NCBI RefSeq assembly: GCF_001654925.1
Contig: NZ_LXER01000035.1
Location: forward strand, 62,001 to 126,000
Length of the DNA stretch: 64,000 nucleotides
Reading direction: 5' to 3'
From: Buttiauxella brennerae ATCC 51605
GTDB lineage: Bacteria > Pseudomonadota > Gammaproteobacteria > Enterobacterales > Enterobacteriaceae
Position numbers and translations under genes: made by a program. Below the pieces are notes generated by a model, which saw nothing but the letters and a program-made list of their open reading frames with translations, searched no databases and had not been told where the DNA came from. The first letter of the stretch is position 1; each line of letters starts with the position of its first letter. Below are positions 1-9,152 of the stretch, in pieces.

Positions 1-217
1 TATAATTTACTGTAGAAACATAAACCTGTGAGTACCGAGAGGATAATCCGGCAATTATTTCAGCTGATGAGTCATCTGAGCCATCATTAATAATAATAAT
101 CTCAGATTCTTCTATCGATGAGTTCAACGCATTTATAAGACTGTTAAATGTTTCATCGATGGTTTTTTCACAGTTGTGTGCGGCAATTATTATGCTCAGA
201 AACGGATTGTCAACCAT
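1..217 (-). CDS. Glycosyltransferase family 2, N-terminal part (cut by window edge)
   Basis: Only the first 72 codons are in the window. Read from an ATG at 217 with an AGCAGG ribosome binding site just upstream, the protein opens with a short lead, then a beta strand 'LSIIIAAHNCEKTI' and the 'IIIINDGSDDSS' motif typical of the nucleotide-sugar-binding start of GT-A family 2 transferases. It follows the GT9 gene by 40 bases on the same strand, so it probably belongs to the LPS core operon that begins at hldD and adds a sugar to the lipopolysaccharide outer core or O-chain. Codon use is strongly AT-rich (runs of ATT and AAT), unlike the conserved genes nearby, which suggests acquisition. Acceptor and sugar cannot be told from this fragment. 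Confidence 0.8.
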   Translation of the reverse strand, partial: MVDNPFLSIIIAAHNCEKTIDETFNSLINALNSSIEESEIIIINDGSDDSSAEIIAGLSSRYSQVYVSTVNY

Positions 218-257
218 ATACCTGCTCACTGAAAAATATTACAGAATTAAATCATCT

Positions 258-1343
258 TCAGGCAATTTCATTGTTTTTTAGACCGTCCTGGATGAAATTA
301 CTTATCAAATTAAGATCCTCATCACTCAATGCAAACAGTTCTTCTCTCGGCTTATCAAAGTAATATCTTGTTTCGAATACAAAAGAGTTAATGTTAGCCT
401 CTTCACCAATAAGCAAGACGTTACCTAATGGGCGCTGCTCTTGCGCACAACATGGGCCATAAATAAGAATAACCGGAACCCCTACCGCATCGGCGATGTA
501 AACATTACCGGAGTCCGAAGCGATATAAAAATCCATCTTACTGATTGCATGTGGCAAATCTTCAAGGGCGATCTGCCCAATGAGATTAATGAGATTTTCT
601 TTATCACCGGTGACTTTAAGCAGGTCATCGAGCCAGACTTGTTCGTTTTTAGAGCCAAAAATGTAGTACTGGCAGGGTGATTTCTGTAATGATTCAAAAA
701 GACGCGCCCAGATAACCGGTGGGATAGTTTTCGCCTTATTACCAGCCGAGATGCTTAACCCGATTTTAATAACACCGGGTTTATCCAAGACTTCAGGCCA
801 TGCCGCCGGAATTTTTAGCGGCTTAGTTGCGTGTTTAGGGCTATCACGCCAGCTTAGGTTGCGGTCTGCGAGCTTAATGTAGTTGTCGACACTTAACGTA
901 TATTTACCATGCTCAACAATACCATTTGCCGTCAGGTAAAATAATGCCTGATACCAGCGGCGTGCATAAGTAGACAAGAACTGTTTATTTGCAGCATTAA
1001 AGCATGCGGCAAAGAAAAGGTTGGTGCTATTAGGCTGTAGCAAGTAAATATTCTCATAACGATTCAGTAACTTGAATGCCAGGTGAAACTTACGCCACAA
1101 GCTCTTCTTGTGTTCTTCGACAAGGTAAATGGTATCAATGGTTTCATCATTCCTGGCCAAAGGAAGAACAGTTTTACAGATAAGGACATCACTGTGCTTC
1201 AGATGGGCGAGCAAGGGGGTTACGTTGACGAAATCACCGATTTTTGCAGTTTGAATCACCAGGTTGCGGCCTGTTTTTTTATAAAACAGTTTGCCGAGCA
1301 ACTTGAATGGAAGAAAGAGAATGAAGAGGAATAGATAGCTCAT
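258..1343 (-). CDS. Glycosyltransferase family 9 (heptosyltransferase-like), LPS core
   Basis: A 361-residue protein of the ADP-heptose transferase superfamily. The N-terminal strand and loop 'TAKIGDFVNVTPLL' (about residues 32-45, with the acidic residue expected as catalytic base at D37) and the C-terminal donor-binding block 'SDSGNVYIADAVGVPV' are the two signatures shared with WaaC and WaaF. Unlike those two it starts with about 20 very hydrophobic residues followed by a lysine-rich stretch, perhaps a membrane-associating helix. It lies 6 bases after waaC on the same strand, where many relatives have waaL or a further heptosyltransferase such as WaaQ. It probably adds a third heptose or another core sugar, but orthology to a named gene is not clear to me. 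The reading frame is AT-richer than waaC and waaF. Confidence 0.8.
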   Translation of the reverse strand: MSYLFLFILFLPFKLLGKLFYKKTGRNLVIQTAKIGDFVNVTPLLAHLKHSDVLICKTVLPLARNDETIDTIYLVEEHKKSLWRKFHLAFKLLNRYENIYLLQPNSTNLFFAACFNAANKQFLSTYARRWYQALFYLTANGIVEHGKYTLSVDNYIKLADRNLSWRDSPKHATKPLKIPAAWPEVLDKPGVIKIGLSISAGNKAKTIPPVIWARLFESLQKSPCQYYIFGSKNEQVWLDDLLKVTGDKENLINLIGQIALEDLPHAISKMDFYIASDSGNVYIADAVGVPVILIYGPCCAQEQRPLGNVLLIGEEANINSFVFETRYYFDKPREELFALSDEDLNLISNFIQDGLKNNEIA

Positions 1344-1349
1344 TAATTT

Positions 1350-2327
1350 TTATTCGTTCGCTAAGTGGCTAATTTTCTGGAGTGCAGCAAATACTTCAAC
1401 AGGGGTTATGTTAGCCATGCTTTTTCCTTCGCCTCTGATTTCGTGCTGATTCTTACCGTAACCACCAATCAAACCAGGATCGGTGGGGCCATATAATGTT
1501 ACGTTTGGCCTATCAAGTGCGGCAGTCAAATGGCTCAGTCCTGTATCAACTGATACGACAGCCCTGGCTCCCGCTAGCTGTTTAGCCACTTGTTCAAGGG
1601 TCAAACGTGGCAACACCTCAACATTATCAAATCCTTCAGCCAAACGGGTTGCCCGTTCGTGCTCGTGATTTGCACCCCACGGGAGTTTAATACGTAACCC
1701 GGCTTTATGCATTAATTGAATAAGATCTCGCCAGTGCGATTCCGGCCAGTGTTTTTCATCGCGCGTGGTGGCATGAAGGAAGATCATATATTCCCCCATA
1801 TCAGTCGGGGCAGCGGTCAGAAAGTGTTGAGCAATCGCATAATCACCCTGTTGCACTGGCTTCTGGTAACCCATACTTTTGGCGAATAACTCACGTGTGC
1901 GCTCAACGGCATGTTGCTGCTTAGCGATTGAGTGGCGACGATTGTAGAACAGACTAGCCAGTGGCTCACGCGCACTACTCCAGTCCATGCCATGTATTGT
2001 CCCACGAGCTTTACGAGTCACCAGAGCCGCGCTCTTTATTAGCCCCTGGGCATCGATGATGAGATCGTAATCTTCGGCACGGAGCGCCTGGTAGAATGCA
2101 ACACGCTCAGCTTTCACTGCTGATGAAAACCAGTTTTTACGCCAGCGGCGAATCGCTACCGGAAGAATTTTATCGACTGCGGGATGCCAGCCAGGGATTT
2201 GCGCAAAGCCTTCTTCCACCACCCAATCGAAACGGATGCCAGGAATAGCATTCATTGCATCAGTCAGCGCAGGCAAGGTATGCAGGACATCACCCATCGA
2301 TGATGTTTTAACGATAAGTACCCGCAT
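1350..2327 (-). CDS. waaC: LPS heptosyltransferase I
   Basis: Transfers the first L-glycero-D-manno-heptose from ADP-heptose to Kdo2-lipid A on the cytoplasmic face of the inner membrane. The 325 residues match the family length (about 320). The motif 'KTSSMGDVLHTLPAL' at residues 7-21 carries the catalytic D13, and 'SVDTGLSHLTAALDRP' near residue 260 is the donor-binding site. Its ATG overlaps the TAA stop of waaF by one base (TAATG at 2325-2329), showing translational coupling in the hldD-waaF-waaC operon. Codon use is ordinary for the chromosome. Confidence 0.96.
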   Translation of the reverse strand: MRVLIVKTSSMGDVLHTLPALTDAMNAIPGIRFDWVVEEGFAQIPGWHPAVDKILPVAIRRWRKNWFSSAVKAERVAFYQALRAEDYDLIIDAQGLIKSAALVTRKARGTIHGMDWSSAREPLASLFYNRRHSIAKQQHAVERTRELFAKSMGYQKPVQQGDYAIAQHFLTAAPTDMGEYMIFLHATTRDEKHWPESHWRDLIQLMHKAGLRIKLPWGANHEHERATRLAEGFDNVEVLPRLTLEQVAKQLAGARAVVSVDTGLSHLTAALDRPNVTLYGPTDPGLIGGYGKNQHEIRGEGKSMANITPVEVFAALQKISHLANE

Positions 2328-3376
2328 TACGCTTCCTTTTCCGCTTGCAGCAGCGCGGTAAGCTCATCTATTACACGCTCAGGCGTAATATCAATCAAAC
2401 TTTGATGATAGCCTTCTGCGCCATCGCCTTTACGCACTTTGTGATAGCCGCTAATCAGGCGAATAACGCGCGCCTTATGCGATAGCGGTGGGGTAAAGTC
2501 TGGGCTGCTTGGGCCGTATAACGCAACAAGTGGGCGATTCAGCGCGGCCGCAACGTGCATCAAACCTGAATCATTACTCACTACAGCCTGACAAGCGGCG
2601 ATGAGTATAACGGCTTGCTCAAGTGCGGTATCACCCGCAAGATTACGGCAATGCGCCTGCTGCTGTGTGGTTAACGCGGCGACAATATCATTTCCCGCTT
2701 CTTTATCTTTTGCCGAGCCAAACAATGCAATTTGATAACCGTCATCAATGAGTTTGCCGGCAAGTGTTGCGTAGTGATAATGCGGCCAGCGTTTCGCCGG
2801 GCCGAACTCAGCGCCTGGACAGAAACCTATAATTGGACGTTCGGCATTGAGACTAAATGCCGCTGTCGTCTGGAGCTTTTCGCTTTCATTGACTTGCAAC
2901 TGGGGCCAAAGCAAAGGCTGGGGCAGGTCTTTAGCCGACTGCATAACCCCTTTCTCATAAGCTAACGCAACGTAACGTTCGACCATGAGCGGCCAGGCTT
3001 GCTTATCCAGTACGCGGGCATCATTGAGTAGCCCGTAGCGCATTTCCCCACGCCAGCCTGTGCGCTGTGGGATATTCGCAAAGAAAGGGACTAGTGCTGA
3101 TTTGAATGAATTTGGCAGTACATATGCCTGATCGTAACGTTTAGCACGCAAGGCGTGTCCAAGACGGCGCCGCTCACCAATTTCCAGCGCGCCATGACCG
3201 AGTGGCATCGCCAACGCTTCGTTAACTTCTGGCATACGTGATAGCAATGGACGGCACCATGCCGGCGCCATCACATCTATGATTGCCTGGGGATAGCGCG
3301 CCTTAAGCGTGCGATAGAGACTTTGCGACATCATCATGTCGCCCACCCATGACGGGCCAATCACCAGTATTTTCAT
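2327..3376 (-). CDS. waaF: LPS heptosyltransferase II
   Basis: Adds the second heptose to the inner core after WaaC. The 349-residue protein has the GT9 N-terminal motif 'GPSWVGDMMMSQSL' at residues 7-20 with D13 in the catalytic position, and the donor-binding block 'SNDSGLMHVAAALNRP' around residue 260. Length and sequence are as in E. coli WaaF (348). It follows hldD by 16 bases and overlaps waaC by one base, so the three inner-core genes form one transcription unit. Confidence 0.96.
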   Translation of the reverse strand: MKILVIGPSWVGDMMMSQSLYRTLKARYPQAIIDVMAPAWCRPLLSRMPEVNEALAMPLGHGALEIGERRRLGHALRAKRYDQAYVLPNSFKSALVPFFANIPQRTGWRGEMRYGLLNDARVLDKQAWPLMVERYVALAYEKGVMQSAKDLPQPLLWPQLQVNESEKLQTTAAFSLNAERPIIGFCPGAEFGPAKRWPHYHYATLAGKLIDDGYQIALFGSAKDKEAGNDIVAALTTQQQAHCRNLAGDTALEQAVILIAACQAVVSNDSGLMHVAAALNRPLVALYGPSSPDFTPPLSHKARVIRLISGYHKVRKGDGAEGYHQSLIDITPERVIDELTALLQAEKEA

Positions 3377-3392
3377 GTGTCAGGCTACCTGC

Positions 3393-4325
3393 TTATGCGT
3401 CACGGTTCAGCCATGCCATATATTCTGTCACGCCTTCGGCAACTGTTTTGAATGGCTTGTCGTAACCTGCGGCACGCAGATTGGTTAAATCGGCCTGAGT
3501 AAATGCTTGATAGCGACCTTTGAGTTTTTCCGGGAACGGAATGTACTCAATGCTGCCTTTTTTATGGAATGCCAGCGCAGCGTCAGCAATTGCCTGGAAG
3601 GATTCTGCACGACCTGTACCGCAGTTATAGATACCGGATACACCATTCTGCCAGAACCACAGGTTAACCGCTGCAACATCACCTACATAAATGAAGTCGC
3701 GTTTAAAGCTATCGCTGCCTTCAAACAGTTTTGGATTCTCGCCGTTATTCAACTGAGTGTTCAGATGGAACGCAACGCTTGCCATGCTGCCTTTGTGGCC
3801 TTCGCGTGGCCCGTACACGTTGAAGTAACGGAAGCCAGTAATCTGGGAGTTAGCTTCAGGCAGGATTTGACGCACGTACTCGTCGAACAGGAATTTGGAG
3901 TAACCGTACACATTCAGTGGCTGCTCGAATTCACGGGATTCGATAAAGTCGCTGTTGCGACCGCCATAAGTTGCAGCAGATGAGGCATACAGGAACGGAA
4001 TTTCGCGCTCAAGGCAGTAATGCAGAACTTCTTTCGAGTACTGATAGTTGTTATCCATCATGTACTTGCCGTCCCACTCAGTGGTGGAAGAACAAGCGCC
4101 TTCATGGAAAATTGCTTCGATATCGCCGAATTCTTCACCAGCCAAAATCTGGATTAAGAAGTCTTCTTTATCCATGTAGTCGGCAATATTTAAATCGACG
4201 AGGTTGGCGAACTTGGTGCCATCCTTCAGGTTGTCGACGACAAGGATATCAGTATAGCCGATATCATTCAGTGACTTAATGATGTTGCTGCCAATAAAGC
4301 CAGCACCGCCGGTGACAATAATCAT
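3393..4325 (-). CDS. hldD: ADP-L-glycero-D-manno-heptose 6-epimerase
   Basis: Last step in making the ADP-heptose donor used by WaaC and WaaF. It is an extended short-chain dehydrogenase: '[11 protein letters not shown]' at residues 4-14 binds NADP, and 'YGYSKFLF' near residue 140 holds the catalytic tyrosine. The frame is open 12 codons further upstream, but the ATG at 4325 gives the standard 310 residues beginning MIIVTGG, so I use it. It is the first gene of the minus-strand LPS unit and is divergent from kbl; the 216-base spacer must hold both promoters, although I saw no hexamer pair there good enough to annotate. Confidence 0.96.
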   Translation of the reverse strand: MIIVTGGAGFIGSNIIKSLNDIGYTDILVVDNLKDGTKFANLVDLNIADYMDKEDFLIQILAGEEFGDIEAIFHEGACSSTTEWDGKYMMDNNYQYSKEVLHYCLEREIPFLYASSAATYGGRNSDFIESREFEQPLNVYGYSKFLFDEYVRQILPEANSQITGFRYFNVYGPREGHKGSMASVAFHLNTQLNNGENPKLFEGSDSFKRDFIYVGDVAAVNLWFWQNGVSGIYNCGTGRAESFQAIADAALAFHKKGSIEYIPFPEKLKGRYQAFTQADLTNLRAAGYDKPFKTVAEGVTEYMAWLNRDA

Positions 4326-4541
4326 AAGCGAAAACCTTAAAAAAAGAGGGCCGTAAGGCACGATACCTCACGCGCTAATGGCTCTTATCATACCATTACA
4401 TTCATGGACCCGCCTAATCAGAGGAAGTTTCTCAGCCTCGTGATTTATGCTGCAAATTTCAATTTCATTGAAGCGTAATCTCGTGTCCTGGTATAGGTTT
4501 GGGTAATATGTGCCGAAATTAGCCATGCCTGGAGAATCGCA

Positions 4542-5738
4542 ATGCGCGGAGATTTTTACCAACAGTTAACATCCCAACTTGAAACCGCACGGGCGGAAGG
4601 GTTGTTTAAAGAAGAACGTATTATCACTTCTGCCCAACAAGCAGATATCACTGTTGCTGATGGCAGTCATGTTATTAACTTCTGCGCCAATAACTATCTG
4701 GGGCTCGCTAACCATCCGCAACTGATCGATGCCGCAAAGCAGGGCATGGATACACACGGTTTTGGGATGGCATCTGTGCGTTTCATTTGTGGAACGCAAG
4801 ACAGCCATAAAGAGCTTGAAGGCAAGCTTGCGGGCTTCCTGGGAATGGAAGATGCGATTCTTTACTCTTCCTGTTTCGATGCCAACGGCGGCCTGTTTGA
4901 AACCCTGCTCGGCCCGGAAGATGCCATTATTTCCGATGCACTGAACCATGCTTCTATTATTGATGGTGTGCGTTTGTGCAAAGCTAAGCGCTATCGTTAT
5001 GCAAACAACGATATGCAAGAACTCGAAGCTCGCCTGAAAGAGGCGCGTGCAGCAGGTGCTCGTCACATCATGGTAGCAACCGACGGCGTGTTCTCTATGG
5101 ATGGTGTGATTGCGAACCTGAACGGTGTTTGCGATCTGGCAGATAAATACGATGCGCTGGTAATGGTTGATGATTCGCACGCAGTTGGTTTTGTTGGTGA
5201 AAACGGCCGTGGCACTCATGAGTATTGCGATGTGATGGATCGTGTAGACATCATTACCGGCACTTTGGGCAAAGCACTCGGTGGCGCGTCCGGCGGTTAT
5301 ACCGCGGGTCGTAAAGAAGTTATCGAGTGGCTGCGCCAGCGTTCTCGTCCATACCTTTTCTCTAACTCTTTGGCTCCGGCTATTGTTTCTGCATCCATTA
5401 AAGTTCTGGAAATGCTGGAAACGGGTGCTGAAATTCGCGCTCGCCTGTGGGCCAATGCGAGCCTGTTCCGCGAAAAAATGACCGCTGCCGGGTTTACCCT
5501 GGCGGGTGCTGACCACGCCATCATCCCGGTGATGTTAGGCGAAGCGGTGGTCGCGCAAAACTTTGCCCGCGAACTGCAAAAAGAAGGCATTTATGTCACT
5601 GGGTTCTTCTACCCGGTAGTACCAAAAGGTCAGGCGCGCATCCGTACTCAGATGTCTGCGGCTCACACCACTGAACAGATTGAACGTGCGATAGACGCAT
5701 TTACGCGTATCGGTAAACAGTTGGGCGTTATCGCCTGA
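4542..5738 (+). CDS. kbl: 2-amino-3-ketobutyrate CoA ligase (glycine C-acetyltransferase)
   Basis: PLP enzyme that cleaves 2-amino-3-ketobutyrate with CoA into glycine and acetyl-CoA, the second step of threonine catabolism. At 398 residues it equals the E. coli enzyme. '[14 protein letters not shown]' near residue 241-254 holds the lysine that binds PLP, and '[10 protein letters not shown]' near residue 210 holds the aspartate and histidine that position the cofactor ring. It is followed 10 bases later by tdh, forming the kbl-tdh operon. A GGAGA ribosome binding site precedes the ATG. Confidence 0.97.
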   Translation: MRGDFYQQLTSQLETARAEGLFKEERIITSAQQADITVADGSHVINFCANNYLGLANHPQLIDAAKQGMDTHGFGMASVRFICGTQDSHKELEGKLAGFLGMEDAILYSSCFDANGGLFETLLGPEDAIISDALNHASIIDGVRLCKAKRYRYANNDMQELEARLKEARAAGARHIMVATDGVFSMDGVIANLNGVCDLADKYDALVMVDDSHAVGFVGENGRGTHEYCDVMDRVDIITGTLGKALGGASGGYTAGRKEVIEWLRQRSRPYLFSNSLAPAIVSASIKVLEMLETGAEIRARLWANASLFREKMTAAGFTLAGADHAIIPVMLGEAVVAQNFARELQKEGIYVTGFFYPVVPKGQARIRTQMSAAHTTEQIERAIDAFTRIGKQLGVIA

Positions 5739-5748
5739 GGGAGCGGCC

Positions 5749-6774
5749 ATGAAAGCATTAGCGAAACTGAAAGCAGAAGAAGGCATCTGGATGACGGATG
5801 CACCCACGCCTGAAATGGGTCATAACGATCTGCTGATCAAAATCCGTAAAACGGCGATTTGCGGCACTGACGTACATATTTATAACTGGGATGAATGGTC
5901 GCAGAAAACGATTCCGGTTCCGATGGTTGTCGGCCATGAATATGTGGGCGAAGTTGTCGGTATTGGCCAGGAAGTTAAAGGCTTTAAAATTGGCGATCGC
6001 GTATCCGGTGAAGGCCATATCACTTGTGGTCACTGCCGTAACTGTCGCGCTGGCCGCACTCACTTGTGCCGTAATACCACAGGTGTTGGCGTAAACCGCC
6101 CTGGCTGTTTCGCAGAGTACCTGGTGCTGCCTGCCTTCAATGCTTTCAAAATTCCTGACAATATTTCTGACGATCTGGCATCTATCTTCGACCCGTTTGG
6201 CAATGCAGTTCACACTGCTTTGTCTTTCGATCTGGTGGGTGAAGATGTGCTGGTTTCAGGTGCTGGCCCAATCGGTATTATGGCGGCGGCTGTTGCTAAA
6301 CATGTTGGTGCGCGTAATGTCGTGATCACCGATGTGAACGAATACCGCCTTGAACTGGCGCGTGAAATGGGCGTGACCCGCGCGGTAAACGTCAGCAAAG
6401 AGAGCCTGACCGACGTAATGAAAGAGTTGGGCATGACCGAAGGCTTTGATGTGGGCCTTGAAATGTCTGGTGCTCCACCGGCATTCCGTACCATGCTCGA
6501 TACCATGAACCACGGTGGCCGTATTGCGATGCTGGGTATTCCTCCGTCAGATATGTCTATCGACTGGACAAAAGTCATCTTCAAGGGCTTGTTCATCAAA
6601 GGTATTTACGGGCGCGAAATGTTCGAAACCTGGTACAAAATGGCGGCGCTGATTCAGTCTGGCCTGGATCTGTCACCAATAATCACTCACCGTTTTGGTA
6701 TCGATGATTTCCAGAAAGGTTTTGATGCCATGCGTTCCGGGCAGTCTGGCAAAGTGATTCTTAGCTGGGATTAA
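5749..6774 (+). CDS. tdh: L-threonine 3-dehydrogenase
   Basis: Zinc- and NAD-dependent oxidation of threonine to 2-amino-3-ketobutyrate, the substrate of Kbl. The 341-residue protein shows the catalytic zinc ligands C38, H63 and E64, the structural zinc cysteines C93, C96, C99 and C107 in '[15 protein letters not shown]', and the Rossmann motif 'GAGPIG' near residue 174. It is the second gene of the operon and ends just before a strong bidirectional terminator. Confidence 0.97.
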   Translation: MKALAKLKAEEGIWMTDAPTPEMGHNDLLIKIRKTAICGTDVHIYNWDEWSQKTIPVPMVVGHEYVGEVVGIGQEVKGFKIGDRVSGEGHITCGHCRNCRAGRTHLCRNTTGVGVNRPGCFAEYLVLPAFNAFKIPDNISDDLASIFDPFGNAVHTALSFDLVGEDVLVSGAGPIGIMAAAVAKHVGARNVVITDVNEYRLELAREMGVTRAVNVSKESLTDVMKELGMTEGFDVGLEMSGAPPAFRTMLDTMNHGGRIAMLGIPPSDMSIDWTKVIFKGLFIKGIYGREMFETWYKMAALIQSGLDLSPIITHRFGIDDFQKGFDAMRSGQSGKVILSWD

Positions 6775-6790
6775 CCGCGCTGAGCAATTA

Positions 6791-6815
6791 AAAAAGGCCG
6801 GGAAACCGGCCTTTT
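6791..6815. terminator. Bidirectional terminator between tdh and the GT cluster
   Basis: GGCCGG-GAAA-CCGGCC stem with an A-run on the left and a T-run on the right. It lies between two convergent genes and can stop both. Confidence 0.9.
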
Positions 6816-6823
6816 TCACATCT

Positions 6824-7750
6824 TTATTCGCTTGCCGTTTGCTTTTCAGCGTCCGTCAGATAACGCACTTTGCGAGTGTAGTCCTGTCCTTTAAACAGCA
6901 ATTCGCTATCCGGCGAGACCAGATATTTCTGCCATTCAGACAGCGGGAAACCGCCATGCGCACCAATGACTTCTTTTGGGATAACCGAAGGGGTGCCACC
7001 AATGCGCTTTGAGACTGGCCAGTTCACCCAATCACCTAAATTGACCGTTTTGAAATCCAGCAAATCGAGCAGTGCTGCCAGCGGCAATTGATCTGTTGGC
7101 GGCTGAGAGTCGTCCATCAACTCCCAGGTATCCCGGAACAAAGCCAGCCAAAGAGGGCATAACCTGTGCCAGGTGCTGTGTGTTGCCGCAAGGAAGGCGC
7201 TGTTGACGTGATCTTCAAGAGTCGGGCGAATGGTTCCCTGATAATAGGCCGGTGCTTTCCCTTCCGGTGCATTAGCCAGTTTGGCGATCATTTTTCCCTG
7301 GCGGAAGCTGGAGTAGAGCGTGTTTTCTTCGACTTCCAGCTCAGGCATCTGCAACAGGTTTAAATCCGAATCAATAATCAGCGCACCTTCAGTTCGGGCG
7401 TAAAGTGGTGCCTGAATTTTGATCAAGCGGCTACGATAAATCTGCTTGAAGCGATAGCTGTCATCTCTTTCGGGGACATTCAGCGTGACAACTCGGGCTT
7501 TGCCAGGCAAACCGGTAAAAGCACTGGCCGGTTGGTCGGAGACAATGACGATCTCTTCTAGCTGAGGCGCGAAGCGTTCGGCAAAAACAGCCGAAAGCGT
7601 ACCTTCCTCAATATAATCTTCGCCAACGCATGGGATCACAACGGAAGTGACAGGAACGGTTTTAGCCCCGCTTGCCGCCTGAGCCAAAGGGATATTATGT
7701 CGCGCCGTAATATGGCGATATTTTGGGTTCAGAAATTTAAACATATTCAT
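6824..7750 (-). CDS. Putative GT-A-fold glycosyltransferase of unrecognised family
   Basis: I do not recognise this 308-residue protein from sequence. 'TSVVIPCVGEDYI' at residues 35-47 resembles the first beta strand of a GT-A glycosyltransferase, and 'ALIIDSDLNLL' at 123-133 contains a DSD triad (127-129) of the kind that binds the metal of the sugar nucleotide. A later 'VNSAFLAA' and 'PPTDQLPLAALLDLL' fit the acceptor half. No signal peptide or membrane segment is visible. Its ATG at 7750 overlaps the end of the upstream GT4 gene by 14 bases, implying coupled translation; a second ATG lies at 7744. With its neighbours it probably modifies a surface glycan. Function, donor and acceptor are unknown. 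Confidence 0.65.
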   Translation of the reverse strand: MNMFKFLNPKYRHITARHNIPLAQAASGAKTVPVTSVVIPCVGEDYIEEGTLSAVFAERFAPQLEEIVIVSDQPASAFTGLPGKARVVTLNVPERDDSYRFKQIYRSRLIKIQAPLYARTEGALIIDSDLNLLQMPELEVEENTLYSSFRQGKMIAKLANAPEGKAPAYYQGTIRPTLEDHVNSAFLAATHSTWHRLCPLWLALFRDTWELMDDSQPPTDQLPLAALLDLLDFKTVNLGDWVNWPVSKRIGGTPSVIPKEVIGAHGGFPLSEWQKYLVSPDSELLFKGQDYTRKVRYLTDAEKQTASE

Positions 7751-8969
7751 TCCGGGTTGGTTTTACTGCGCCAAGTACGGCTTCGACACCGGCAACATAG
7801 TGTTCGATCGCATAGTTATCAATCACGCGTTGGCAGGCGGCTTGTGTGAGGGCATCACGTAATGCGCTATCTCGCCATACTTGCTGAAGATGCGAAGCGA
7901 GCATGACGGTATCGCCATAAGGATAAAGCAGACCGGTACGTCCGGAGTCGATTAACTCTGCCGTCCCCGTCACATTCGAACCGATCACCACGGTTTTAAG
8001 CAGCATGGATTCGAGCACCACACGCGGTAACCCTTCGCTTTTCGATGCCAGAATAAAGACATCAAATGCGGCCAGATAATCCAGAGGGTTGTTACGAAAG
8101 CCGGTAAAGATAACCCGATCGGCAAATCCGTAATCAGCGGCCTGGCGCTGTAGTTTTTCGCGATCGGCCCCTTCGCCTACCAGAACAAATTTCCATTTTG
8201 CTTCGGGATGTTGCTGATGAAAACGGTGCAAAGCTTCCAGCGTATGGTGGCAGGACTTTCTTGGGATAAGCGAGCCGATACTACCAAACAAAAACGTATC
8301 GTCGCTGATGCCCAACGAGCGGAGTACCGCCTCGCCAGAAGGTAAGGGCTGGTGAATATCAATGGCGTTAGGAACAGTCGTGCAGAGAGACTTTTTCACG
8401 CCGTGGTTAAGCAGCACGCTTTCTACACCATGAGAGACGGCGATTATAGCGTCGCCTGTGTGATTGACTATTTTTGTAATCGCCTGACTCATTACCGGTT
8501 CGATACGGCAGTGCTGTACTACCGCAACATTGAGCGGCTCGGCTGCCAGATACCCTTCCAGGTTAGATCCCGGCTGGTTATTCATATACAGGATGTCGTA
8601 GCCATCTTTTTGCAGCTGTTCGCGTAGCGCCATGGCATTGGGTTTGATTCGCCATTGGGAATCAATATAAGCGGTGACCTTTTTGCGCCCTGACTTGCTG
8701 AAAAACAAAAATGCGCGTGCTACTTCCTTGCAGATTTTTGCCCAGCCAGGCTGCTTGCGTTGCGGGATAAAAATGACAGGAATCTGAATGCTGTTCAGCA
8801 CCTTCTCAATGGTTTCACCTTCACCGCGCGTGTAGTTGTAGTAAAAGCAGCACGTGATATCAAACCGTTGACGGTCAATACGTTTGAGTAACTCCAACAT
8901 ACTGTTGGTGCCGCCTCCCCACTCTTTACCGTTATCCAGTAAGAGAATTTTACGCCGCTGTTGCGCCAT
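7737..8969 (-). CDS. Glycosyltransferase family 4
   Basis: GT-B-fold retaining transferase. From the ATG at 8969 the protein is 410 residues, opening with 'RKILLLDNGKEWGGGTNSML', the usual N-terminal strand and glycine loop. The C-terminal half holds 'FGSIGSLIPRKSCHHTLEAL', 'LVGEGADREKLQ' and the E(x)7E motif within 'SKSEGLPRVVLESM', all diagnostic for family 4. The frame is open back to a TTG at 9062, but that extension (31 residues) does not look like this family, whereas the ATG has GGGAG 11 bases upstream. It is the first gene of a two-gene unit with the following unknown transferase. Likely role: surface polysaccharide or LPS decoration. Confidence 0.8.
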   Translation of the reverse strand: MAQQRRKILLLDNGKEWGGGTNSMLELLKRIDRQRFDITCCFYYNYTRGEGETIEKVLNSIQIPVIFIPQRKQPGWAKICKEVARAFLFFSKSGRKKVTAYIDSQWRIKPNAMALREQLQKDGYDILYMNNQPGSNLEGYLAAEPLNVAVVQHCRIEPVMSQAITKIVNHTGDAIIAVSHGVESVLLNHGVKKSLCTTVPNAIDIHQPLPSGEAVLRSLGISDDTFLFGSIGSLIPRKSCHHTLEALHRFHQQHPEAKWKFVLVGEGADREKLQRQAADYGFADRVIFTGFRNNPLDYLAAFDVFILASKSEGLPRVVLESMLLKTVVIGSNVTGTAELIDSGRTGLLYPYGDTVMLASHLQQVWRDSALRDALTQAACQRVIDNYAIEHYVAGVEAVLGAVKPTRNEYV

Positions 8970-9076
8970 TGATGACCGAACTCCCGTAATATTATTCCAC
9001 GCGGCATTATAAAGGTTGAACTGGGTGATAACTAACGCTTTCGGTAATTCATTTGTCGGCAATTAATAATTTGCAA

Positions 9077-9097
9077 ATTCGAATTCGGATTTCGAAT
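9077..9097. promoter_or_regulatory. Inverted repeat in the divergent GT4/GT2 spacer
   Basis: ATTCGAA and TTCGAAT separated by 7 bases, within an AT-rich spacer between two divergent glycosyltransferase genes. It has the form of a dimer-protein operator, but no known regulator is assigned to it. Confidence 0.35.
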
Positions 9098-9152
9098 CCA
9101 GAGCCACAATTATTGAGAGTGATATAATTGAATTTTTGATGGCGTAACCGCT

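Noticed and set aside
4566-5516. Long open frame on the minus strand opposite kbl (316 codons)
   Set aside because: It lies wholly inside the well-conserved kbl gene and its product has no recognisable domain; it arises from kbl codon bias.
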